25,504 nucleotides of DNA from Okeania sp034190295 (GTDB lineage: Bacteria; Cyanobacteriota; Cyanobacteriia; Cyanobacteriales; Microcoleaceae), in NCBI GenBank assembly GCA_034190295.1, contig JAXHSW010000136.1:1-25504 (forward strand). The letters run 5' to 3'. Below, piece by piece: positions 15,921 to 24,303 of the stretch (its first letter is position 1; every line of letters begins with the position of its first letter). A model generated the notes under the pieces. That model was not told the DNA's origin and ran no database searches. It saw only the letters and a list, made by a program, of their open reading frames with translations. Both the position numbers and the translations under genes were made by a program.

Positions 15921-18900
15921 CATTTAATTCCCAGAATCACAAAATTGAGGTATTTACGATTCTCAGCTCCTCATAATTCTGCTAAATCGGCAGGAGGAAA
16001 ATTTGATATTCCAAAACCTTTGACCACATTTTCTTGATGAAAAATAGCCAGACATTTCATTTAATTCCCAGAATCACAAAATTGAGGTATTTACGATTCT
16101 CAGCTCCTCATAATTCTGCTAAATCGGCAGGAGGAAAATTTGAGATTCCAAAACCTTTGACCACATTTTCTTGATGAAAAATAGTCAGACATTTCATTTA
16201 ATTCCCAGAATCACAAAATTGAGGTATTTACGATTCTCAGCTCCTCATAATTCTGCTAAATCGGCAGGAGGAAAATTTGACATTCCAAAACCTTTGACCA
16301 CATTTTCTTGATGAAAAATAGTCAGACATTTCATTTAATTCCCAGAATCACAAAACTGAGGTATTTAAGATTCTAGGTTCAATTCTAATTATCAAAACTA
16401 TTCCTCATAATTCTGCTAAATCGGCAGGAGGAAAGTTTGAGATTCCAAAACCTTTGACAATTTTTTCTTGATTGACAATAGCAAGACATTTCATTTAATT
16501 CCCAGAATCACAAAATTGAGGTATTTACGATTCTCAGCTCCTCATAATTCTGCTAAATCGGCAGGAGGAAAATTTGACATTCCAAAACCTTTGACCACAT
16601 TTTCTTGATGAAAAATAGTCAGACATTTCATTTAATTCCCATAATCACAAAATTGAGGTATTTACGATTCTCAGATTCTAATAATTCTGCTAAATCGGCA
16701 GGAGGAAAATTTGAGATTCCAAAACCTTTGACAATTTTTTCTTGATTGACAATAACAAGACATTTCATTGAATTCTCAGAATCACAAAATAGAGGTATTT
16801 AAGATTCTCAGATTCTAATAATTTTGCTACATCGACAGGAGGAAAATCTGACATTGCAAAACCTTTGACAATTTTTTCTTGATTGACAATAGCAAGACAT
16901 TTCATTTAATTCCCATAATCACAAAATAGAGGTATTTAAGATTCTCAGATTCTAATAATTTTGCTACATCGACAGGAGGAAAATCTGACATTGCAAAACC
17001 TTTGACAATTTTTTCTTGATTGACAATAACAAGACATTTCATTGAATTCTCAGAATCACAAAATAGAGGTATTTAAGATTCTCAGATTCTAATAATTTTG
17101 CTACATCGACAGGAGGAAAATCTGACATTGCAAAACCTTTGACAATTTTTTCTTGATTGACAATAGCCAGACATTTCATTGAATTCCCATAATCACAAAA
17201 CTGAGGTATTTACGATTCTAGGTTCAATTCTAATTCTCAAAACTATTCCTGATAATTCTGCTAAATCGGCAGGAGGAAAATTTGATATTCCAAAATCTTT
17301 GACCACATTTTCTTGATGAAAAATAGCCAGACATTTCATTGAATTCCTAAAATCACAAAACTGAGGTATTTAAGATTCTCAGCTCCTCATAATTCTGTTA
17401 CATCGGCAGAAGGAAAGNNNNNNNNNNNNNNNNNNNNNNNNNNNNNNNNNNNNNNNNNNNNNNNNNNNNNNNNNNNNNNNNNNNNNNNNNNNNNNNNNNN
17501 NNNNNNNNNNNNNNNNNAAAACTGAGGTATTTACGATTCTAGGTTCAATTCTAATTCTCAAAACTATTCCTGATAATTCTGCTAAATCGGCAGGAGGAAA
17601 ATTTGAGATTCCAAAACCTTTGACCACATTTTCTTGATGAAAAATAGCCAGACATTTCATTGAATTCCTAAAATCACAAAACTGAGGTATTTAAGATTCT
17701 CAGCTCCTCATAATTCTGTTACATCGGCAGAAGGAAAGTTTGATATTCCAAAACCTTTGACAATTTTTTCTTGATGAAAAATAGTCAGACATTTCATTTA
17801 ATTCCCATAATCACAAAACTGAGGTATTTAAGATTCTCAGCTCCTGATAATTCTGCTAAATTGGCAGGAGGAAAATTTGATATTCCAAAATCTTTGACAA
17901 TTTTTTCTTGATTGACAATAGAAAGACATTTCATTGAATTCCCAGAATCACAAAATTGAGGTATTTACGATTCTCAGCTCCTCATAATTCTGCTAAATCG
18001 GCAGGAGGAAAATTTGACATTGCAAAACCTTTAACTACATTTTCTTGATTAAAAAGAGCAAGACATTTCATTTAATTCTCAGAATCACAAAACTGAGGTA
18101 TTTACGATTCTAGGTTCAATTCTAATTCTCAAAACTATTCCTGATAATTCTGCTAAATCGGCAGGAGGAAAATTTGAGATTCCAAAACCTTTGACCACAT
18201 TTTCTTGATTGAGAATAGCAAGACATTTTATTTAATTCCCAGAATCACAAAACTGAGGTATTTACGATTCTAGGTTCAATTCTAATTCTCAAAACTATTC
18301 CTGATAATTCTGCTAAATCGGCAGGAGGAAAATTTGAGATTCCAAAACCTTTGACCACATTTTCTTGATTGAGAATAGCAAGACATTTCATTTAATTCCC
18401 AGAATCACAAAATTGAGGTATTTACAATTCTCAGCTCCTCATAATTCTGCTAAATCGGCAGGAGGAAAATTTGATATTCCAAAATCTTTGACAATTTTTT
18501 CTTGATTGACAATAGAAAGACATTTCATTGAATTCCCAGAATCACAAAACTGAGGTATTTAAGATTCTCAGCTCCTCATAATTCTGCTAAATCGGCAGGA
18601 GGAAAATTTGACATTGCAAAACCTTTAACTACATTTTCTTGATTAAAAAGAGCAAGACATTTCATTTAATTCTCAGAATCACAAAACTGAGGTATTTACG
18701 ATTCTAGGTTCAATTCTAATTCTCAAAACTATTCCTCATAATTCTGCTAAATCGGCAGGAGGAAAATTTGAGATTCCAAAATCTTTGACAATTTTTTCTT
18801 GATTGACAATAGAAAGACATTTCATTGAATTCCCAGAATCACAAAATTGAGGTATTTACAATTCTCAGCTCCTCATAATTCTGCTAAATCGACAGGAGGA

Positions 18901-19012
18901 AAATTTGACATTGCAAAACCTTTAACTACATTTTCTTGATTAAAAAGAGCAAGACATTTCATTTAATTCTCAGAATCACAAAATTGAGGTATTTAAGATT
19001 CTAGGTTCAATT
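15820..19012 (-). repeat. Tandem array 1: at least 21 chimeric units of about 137 or 160 bp
   Basis: The landmark GACATTTCAT recurs at about 15914, 16051, 16188, 16324, 16484, 16621, 16760, 16896, 17032, 17170, 17328, then after the N gap 17651, 17787, 17922, 18061, 18221, 18381, 18518, 18654, 18814 and 18953. Spacings are 135-139 or 158-160. The long form has an extra TAGGTTCAATTCTAATTCTC block. Read on the minus strand, each unit contains a copy of the 3' coding part of the gene at 19013-20752 (QENVVKGFG, FPPADLAEL against QENVVKGFG, FPRADVAEL). This is joined to a copy of the glycosyltransferase 5' coding part (NRKYLNFVILG against NSKYLSFVIPV). The true copy number is unknown because of the assembly gap. 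Confidence 0.93.
17418..17517. other. Assembly gap (100 Ns) inside array 1
   Basis: Exactly 100 Ns interrupt a repeat unit. A round number of this kind usually marks a gap of unknown length, as expected when short reads fail in a tandem array. Confidence 0.95.
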
Positions 19013-20752
19013 CTAATTATCAAAACTATGTTGATTGGTTAAAGCTATCCAATCTTGACGGTTTTTTAATTTAACATAAGCTGTTAAAACATCGTTGGTT
19101 GAGAATTCAATATATCCTTTCCAACCTGATAATTCATATTCAGCTCCGAATAATTCTGCCACATCAGCACGAGGAAAACCTGACATCCCAAAACCTTTAA
19201 CTACATTTTCTTGATTCAGAATAGCAATACATTTAATCTGAACATTCTCTTTACTTTTGACTTTTAACTTTTGACTTTTAACTTGACTTACCCATCCATT
19301 TACTCTAGCTGTAGTAGAAGAAAATTCAGTCACAGTGTCAAAATATCCCTGCAAATTTTCTGGTGGTTTTGCCGTTAATAAATCTGGGTTAATTTTTTCA
19401 TCTAAACTTACACAAAAATTATCCTTTTTTATATTTCGATTAAAAGGTACTAAACCATCAGCTTTTAAAGCATCTACTAAACCTAAAAAAGCAGCAGGTC
19501 GGTTGCCTACTTTTTCTTTAATTAAAACCGGGTCGGAAATGCCAAGTTGTAAAGATAATCCTACTAAAGGTTGATAAGTTGCCCGATGAGCAATTTCTCT
19601 AAAAGTTTCCGTACCTACTCGATACATTAATATAGTTAAAATCGTCAAAACTGTCACTAATGGCATAACCAAATACCACTGTTTTTTTAGACTAGGTTGC
19701 TGTTGTTGGAGCAATAAAAAAATTAGGATAATTAGACTTAACCAAAATAGAGAAGGTAGAGTAGCATAACGAGAAGCGATCGCTTGTTCTACTCCAAATC
19801 CAGAACGACTAACTGCCGCCATTAAAGCAGTGCCTAAAGTATAAGTTATTATTGATAACCAGGGTAGCCAGTCTTGAGGATAAGATGAAAATAACCAATA
19901 AGTCAAAAATATTCCTGTCAAAATTAATCCGAACCAACCTATTATTGAAGCTACGGGAATATTATGAGTAAAAATTGCTCCTAGATAAACAGGAATATAA
20001 GCAATTATTTTAATTAAATTGAGCTTAGACAAAGAGGGATGATGAGAGGGTGTTGTGTAAGTTAGGAAATAAATTCCTATTACTAAAATAGAAAAAATAA
20101 TATAAGAGATAGTAAATCTTTTCGGCAGTTTAAATAAAATAGCAACGGCAGATAATATCGGCCAAATTCCTAAAGCTGTACTATAACTAATACATCCTAA
20201 AATTCCCAAGCTGATACTGGCAATTAACCATTTATTTTGTGGAGATTCGACCAATCTATTTACACAAAAAATTGAGGCAATAACAAATAAATTAGCAATT
20301 ACCCAATGTACCCCACTATATCCGCGCATCCAATTATGAGCAGCAGCAGGAGTAAAGTTAAAAATGGAGATAAATAGAATTAGTAATAAAAGTATCGTCC
20401 GATTTTTTTTCAGGTTATTAGGTACTAATGCCGTTAATAAAATTGCCTGAATAGAAGCGAGGAAAAATGTAGCTAGACATAATCCAATATTTGAACCTTT
20501 AGTAACAACAATATTTAGAGCATAAATTATGGCAGGAATTAAGACAAAGTGTTCATTTGCCCGAAACATCCAGTCAAAAATATTGGTAGAAAAGCCATCT
20601 ATAGAATAGATATTTTGAATCATCCACCAATAGTCAAAGTTTAGCAACTCTCCTGCTTTAGATATCATAAAAAGTACATAGAAAGCTGGGAGTAAAATTG
20701 TAATGGTGGCGATAATTATAAAAGTAAGTTCAGACTTTTTTTTGACTAACAT
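19013..20752 (-). CDS. Polytopic membrane protein with C-terminal soluble domain
   Basis: The 579-aa product begins MLVKKKSELTFIIIATITIL and has about 10-11 membrane segments up to residue 380. An acidic/aromatic first loop (NFDYWWMIQNIY, FRANEHFVLIPAI) recalls cyanobacterial polysaccharide-associated or GT-C-type membrane proteins. The C-terminal 140 residues form a soluble beta-rich domain (FDTVTEFSSTTARVNGWVSQ ... QENVVKGFG ... ELSGWKGYI ... YVKLKNRQDWIALTNQ). The family function is not known to me. A Lys/Ser-rich stretch, VKSQKLKVKSKENV, lies inside that domain and is encoded by TTTTAAC/TTTTGAC heptamers (about 19252-19292), so a tandem repeat has been taken up in frame. The gene is upstream of the glycosyltransferase in transcription order, and a remnant of its own 3' end still abuts that gene, so the two were probably one operon before array 1 expanded. 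Contains a HIP1 site at 19776. Confidence 0.85.
   Translation of the reverse strand: MLVKKKSELTFIIIATITILLPAFYVLFMISKAGELLNFDYWWMIQNIYSIDGFSTNIFDWMFRANEHFVLIPAIIYALNIVVTKGSNIGLCLATFFLASIQAILLTALVPNNLKKNRTILLLLILFISIFNFTPAAAHNWMRGYSGVHWVIANLFVIASIFCVNRLVESPQNKWLIASISLGILGCISYSTALGIWPILSAVAILFKLPKRFTISYIIFSILVIGIYFLTYTTPSHHPSLSKLNLIKIIAYIPVYLGAIFTHNIPVASIIGWFGLILTGIFLTYWLFSSYPQDWLPWLSIITYTLGTALMAAVSRSGFGVEQAIASRYATLPSLFWLSLIILIFLLLQQQQPSLKKQWYLVMPLVTVLTILTILMYRVGTETFREIAHRATYQPLVGLSLQLGISDPVLIKEKVGNRPAAFLGLVDALKADGLVPFNRNIKKDNFCVSLDEKINPDLLTAKPPENLQGYFDTVTEFSSTTARVNGWVSQVKSQKLKVKSKENVQIKCIAILNQENVVKGFGMSGFPRADVAELFGAEYELSGWKGYIEFSTNDVLTAYVKLKNRQDWIALTNQHSFDN
19247..19292 (-). repeat. Heptamer repeat within coding sequence
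   Basis: Alternating ACTTTTG and ACTTTTA heptamers occur inside the gene for the membrane protein and keep its frame open. The same heptamers appear outside genes at about 15583-15600. Confidence 0.8.
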
Positions 20753-21009
20753 AAATCGGAAAGCAAGACAGAAATTTGGGCACGGATGTCAAGACACGAA
20801 TTTGGGCACGGATGTACAGATTAATTTGAAATAGGTTAATCTTTGCTACGCTACTTATAGTAATTATAAATAAAAATGAAATATTTTTTTTGCTGAAAGT
20901 TTTTCAAGGCAGGAAATACTTACCTAATAGGTTTCAAGTTTCCCCTTTTAAGGAAATAAAAAAAATAAAATTCAGCATTTCAAGCCTTCTGTTTAAGCTG
21001 GAGACACTA
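20753..21009. other. Spacer with 17-bp direct repeat
   Basis: AATTTGGGCACGGATGT occurs twice (20773-20789 and 20799-20815), 26 bp apart, just upstream of the membrane-protein gene. That spacing fits a binding-site pair or a small duplication. No gene is seen in the remainder. Confidence 0.5.
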
Positions 21010-21120
21010 TTAACGAAGTCAGAAGTCAGAAGTGATTTTTGTAACGAAGATTTAAGCTCCCCTCCGAAAATATTTCACCTTAAAAGGCGGGGTTTTAGAC
21101 CCAATTATTTTGATGATTTT
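21010..21120 (-). mobile_element. Dispersed repeat, copy 2 (inverse of 13125-13272)
   Basis: Read on the minus strand it gives ATCAAAATAATTGGGTCTA, AAAACCCCGCCTTTTAAGG, GGGGAGCTTAAATC and GACTTCTGACTTCGTTAA, the same block order as the copy in the DUF4058 pseudogene. It lies between the thioesterase stop and the next upstream gene. It has no reading frame of note. Confidence 0.75.
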
Positions 21121-21134
21121 TCGCTGAAATGACC

Positions 21135-21881
21135 CTACATGAATTTTAAAATTGCCTCAATTAAAGTCTCTGGTTGTTGTTGAAAAAACATATGACCGCC
21201 AGGGAATTCATGTAAAGCAAAATTACCGACAGTATACTCTTCCCATTCAGATAACTGTTGTAAATTAACTGCTGTGTCATTTATACCTCTAAAAGCAACA
21301 ATAGGAAATTCAAAAGATGCTTCAGGAGAATAAATATATTTTTCATTGAGGGTAAAGTCTGCTCGTAAAATAGGTAAAAATAATTCCATTAGGTCTCGGT
21401 TTTCCAAGACTGCTTCAGGGGTACCACCGTATTCACGCAAGGTCGAAATTAAAGTCTGGTTAGATGCTTGATGAAGTGGGTTATCAATAGGAATGTGAGG
21501 AGCGCGACGACCAGAAATAAACATATATTTAGGAGTCGGTAATTTTTTTGTTCGTAATTTACGGGCAACTTCAAAACAAATTAACCCACCAAGACTATGA
21601 CCAAAAAACACAAAGGGGTATTCTGAAATAAAGGGTTGTAAAGCTTGAGTCAGAGAAGAAAGTAGGTCATCCCATTTAGTAATTAAAGCTTCTTTGATCC
21701 GAGTTTCTCTTCCTGGTAACTGTATGGCACAAACCTCAATATTAGATGGTAAATGTTTTCCCCAGAGGCGAAATAAGGAAGCACCAGATGCAGAAGAGTG
21801 AAAACAAAATAGACGTAGGTTAGGATGAGAAGAAGGTTGAAAAATTTTGATCCAAGGAGAGGGAGTAATAGTAAAATTCAT
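21135..21881 (-). CDS. Type II thioesterase (GrsT-like alpha/beta hydrolase)
   Basis: The 248-aa enzyme hydrolyses acyl groups from the phosphopantetheine arms of peptide or polyketide synthetases, normally to clear mis-primed carriers, and acts in the cytoplasm. The nucleophile is Ser96 in FFGHSLGG, the acid is probably Asp202 (RGINDTAV), and the base is His230 (FPGGHMFF). The N-terminal LFCFHSSASGASLFRLW and QLPGRETR motifs are typical. Length and order match the family, so it looks intact. No synthetase or carrier protein lies in the window, which makes it an orphan here. The start at 21881 lacks a clear ribosome-binding site. The region upstream is a tandem array made of its own start region, so its expression may depend on that array. 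Confidence 0.93.
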   Translation of the reverse strand: MNFTITPSPWIKIFQPSSHPNLRLFCFHSSASGASLFRLWGKHLPSNIEVCAIQLPGRETRIKEALITKWDDLLSSLTQALQPFISEYPFVFFGHSLGGLICFEVARKLRTKKLPTPKYMFISGRRAPHIPIDNPLHQASNQTLISTLREYGGTPEAVLENRDLMELFLPILRADFTLNEKYIYSPEASFEFPIVAFRGINDTAVNLQQLSEWEEYTVGNFALHEFPGGHMFFQQQPETLIEAILKFM

Positions 21882-21954
21882 TAGACAAATTTATTATCTC
21901 GAAATAGGTATAACAAAAAAACTATGAGTGTTGAGGAGTAATTTTTTCAACACT

Positions 21955-22073
21955 TACCGAATAATTAAGGTTTAAAGCCTCTCACTCGCCGTGGAGAAAC
22001 AATAAAAATTTTTTCTTTGAGTCAATCCTCTTCTTTTCAAAGAGAGGTAATTATTAATTATTAATTATTGAAT
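21955..22073 (+). mobile_element. Dispersed TACCGAATAAT...ATTATTGAA element, copy C
   Basis: It begins TACCGAATAATTAAGG, shares TTTAAAGCCTCTCACTCGCC plus GTGGAGAAAC with copy B (7415-7613) and ends TTAATTATTGAAT. It sits in the first unit of array 2 between ACTTAC and CCAC. The sister units read ACTTACTCCAC without it. It is therefore an insertion with an intact-site comparison within the same locus. Confidence 0.75.
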
Positions 22074-23050
22074 CCACTCATGGGTTTGAGATACAAAACT
22101 GCAACGTTATAGTTTTTGCTTACTATATATCGCCTGTTTGAGTAACTCTTGTGTTTATCACTCTATGGAAAATATTTTGATCCAAGGAGAGGGAGTAATA
22201 GTAGAACTCATTAGACAAATTTATGCTCTTGAAATTGGTATAACAAAAAACTCTGGCTGTTGATGAGTAATTTTTTTCATACTTACTCCACCGGTGGGTT
22301 TGAGATACAAAACTACAACGTTATAGTTTTTGCTTACTATATATAGCCTGTTTGAGTAACTCTTGTGTTTATAACTCTGTGGAAAATATTTTTATCTAGG
22401 GAGGGAGTAATAGTAGAACTCATTAGACAAATTTATGCTCTTGAAATTGGTATAACAAAAAACTCTGGCTGTTGATGAGTAATTTTTTTCATACTTACTC
22501 CATCGGTGGGTTTGAGATACAAAACTACAACGTTATAGTTTTTGCTTACTATATATAGCCTGTTTGAGTCATTCTTGTGTTTATCACTCTATGGAAAATA
22601 TTTTGATCCAAGGAGAGGGAGTAATAGTAGAATTCATTAGACAAATTTATGCTTTTGAAATTGGTATAACAAAAAACTCTGGCTGTTGATGAGTAAGTTT
22701 TTCCATACTTACTCCACCGATGGGTTTGAGATACAAAACTACAACGTTATAGTTTTTGCTTACTATATATAGCCTGTTTGAGTCATTCTTGTGTTTATCA
22801 CTCTATGGAAAATATTTTGATCCAAGGAGAGGGAGTAATAGTAGAATTCATTAGACAAATTTATGCTTTTGAAATTGGTATAACAAAAAACTCTGGCTGT
22901 TGATGAGTAAGTTTTTCCATACTTACTCCACCGATGGGTTTGAGATACAAAACTACAACGTTATAGTTTTTGCTTACTATATATAGCCTGTTTGAGTAAC
23001 TCTTGTGTTTATAACTCTGTGGAAAATATTTTTATCTAGGGAGGGAGACT
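22074..23050 (-). repeat. Tandem array 2: about 213-bp units bearing thioesterase start copies
   Basis: GGAAAATATT recurs at 22167, 22381, 22593, 22807 and 23021 (spacings 214, 212, 214, 214). On the minus strand each unit has an ATG followed by STITPSPWIKIF and a stop soon after, a copy of the thioesterase N-terminus (NFTITPSPWIKIF). Two units (22381, 23021) carry a shorter TCTAGGGAGGGAG variant that changes the peptide after TITPS. The rest of each unit contains one palindrome, CAAAACTACAACGTTATAGT with TTTTG completing it. The real thioesterase gene is effectively the first, complete member. The right end runs into the tail of rfbD. Confidence 0.92.
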
Positions 23051-23107
23051 GGTAGTTTGACTCATCAACAAATTTGTCAGAATCCGAAAAGCAAAAAGAG
23101 CTGATTG

Positions 23108-23989
23108 TTAATTACTCAAAGCAGCTAACTGCTTCAACATTTGCCTCAAACCATCTCGCCAATAAGGAGAATGTTTCCCCAAAACTTGGGAAATTTTGCC
23201 ACTATTTAACACAGAAAAAGCAGGTCGTTTTGCTGGAGTTGGATATTCGGCAGTAGTAATGGGAATTACCCGTTTAACTTGCAGAGGAAAACCCAGTTGT
23301 TTTGCTTCCTCAAAAATAGTCATGGCAAAATCGTACCAACTAATTGCCCCACTATTTGTATAGTGATAAGTTCCATAGGTTTCCGAATTAAGATGAGGAA
23401 TAATTTGAGCGATCGCTTCTGCTAAGTCTCCTGTCCAAGTTGGACAACCAACCTGGTCGTAAACAACTCTCAATTCTTCCCTATCTTTGCCCACCCGCAA
23501 CATAGTTTTGACAAAGTTACCCTTACCATAAACACCATAAACCCAAGCAGTTCTAATAATAATATGATTAGCATCTGTTTCCCGAATTGCCTTTTCTCCC
23601 GCTAATTTTGATTTGCCGTAGATACCGAGGGGGTTGGTAGGGTCAGTTTCTGTGTATGGTGTGCTTTGACTCCCATCAAAAACGTAGTCTGTGGAAATGT
23701 GGATTAAGGTTGCCCCCAATTTTTTAGCTTCGGTTGCCATAATTCCAGGTGCAATACTATTTACTGCATTGGCTAATTCTGGCTCATTTTCAGATTTGTC
23801 AACTGCCGTATAAGCAGCAGCATTGACAATAATTTCTGGTTTGACTTGGCTAATTATTTGAGAGATGGCATTGGAGTCTGCCAGGTCTAAATTTTCTCGC
23901 CCCACTGCGGTTAATTCCCCAATATTTGTGAGGAGGGGTTGGAGTTGGTGGCCAAGTTGTCCGTTAATTCCTGTTAATAAGATTTTCAT
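23108..23989 (-). CDS. rfbD: dTDP-4-dehydrorhamnose reductase
   Basis: The 293-aa enzyme makes the last step to dTDP-L-rhamnose, using NADPH, for cell-surface polysaccharide. It is a short-chain dehydrogenase-type Rossmann protein: GINGQLG at 7-13 binds the cofactor. The catalytic triad is Thr100 (HISTDYVFDG), Tyr124 and Lys128 (YGKSK). Conserved RTAWVYG and GTYHYTNSG motifs are present. The length is normal. The start ATG at 23989 is in the right place, although no ribosome-binding site is clear. No rfbA, rfbB or rfbC lies in the window, so the pathway is completed elsewhere. It contains a HIP1 site at 23409. Together with the GT2 and the membrane proteins it suggests an envelope-polysaccharide neighbourhood. 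Confidence 0.96.
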   Translation of the reverse strand: MKILLTGINGQLGHQLQPLLTNIGELTAVGRENLDLADSNAISQIISQVKPEIIVNAAAYTAVDKSENEPELANAVNSIAPGIMATEAKKLGATLIHISTDYVFDGSQSTPYTETDPTNPLGIYGKSKLAGEKAIRETDANHIIIRTAWVYGVYGKGNFVKTMLRVGKDREELRVVYDQVGCPTWTGDLAEAIAQIIPHLNSETYGTYHYTNSGAISWYDFAMTIFEEAKQLGFPLQVKRVIPITTAEYPTPAKRPAFSVLNSGKISQVLGKHSPYWRDGLRQMLKQLAALSN

Positions 23990-24303
23990 TTGTGATTTTG
24001 CGTGACTTAGTTTAAGTTTGATTTGTAAGCATTTAGCTGTCAGCTATAAGTTATTAACTTAATTATCACAGGAAGGAGAAATTAATCTCTAAGGAAAATA
24101 AAAAGTTATGTTTGGGCAGCATTCCACAGGAAATGAAATGGATCGTTATCTAATTTAAGATGCTGATTTTTAGGAGGCATAAAAAATAAGTTGTACAAAT
24201 TTTATCTAGGATAAATTGTGAAATATAGCTGCCATCAAAAAAACTATTCAGGTTATTTTTACACGAGTCCCTAGTTTAGACTTTCGACTTCCTATTCTAT
24301 TCT
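23990..24303. repeat. Spacer with GTAAGCATTT...GCAGCATTCC repeat remnants
   Basis: GTAAGCATTTAGCTGTCAGC (24028-24047) and GGCAGCATTCCACAGGAAATG (about 24115-24135) belong to the repeat family of the 6-7.4 kb island. I see no gene. The rfbD promoter must lie here but is not obvious. Confidence 0.5.

Noticed and set aside
17379..17660. 93-codon minus-strand frame across the N gap
   Set aside because: It exists only because Ns are read through; it is made of array 1 unit sequence.
15820..19012. CRISPR array
   Set aside because: Units are 137-160 bp and alike along their length, with no short repeat/unique spacer alternation and no cas genes.
15820..19012. Diversity-generating retroelement template/variable repeats
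   Set aside because: No reverse transcriptase is present, and substitutions are not confined to adenines of one template.
19335..19574. 79-codon plus-strand frame
   Set aside because: Antisense shadow of the membrane-protein gene.
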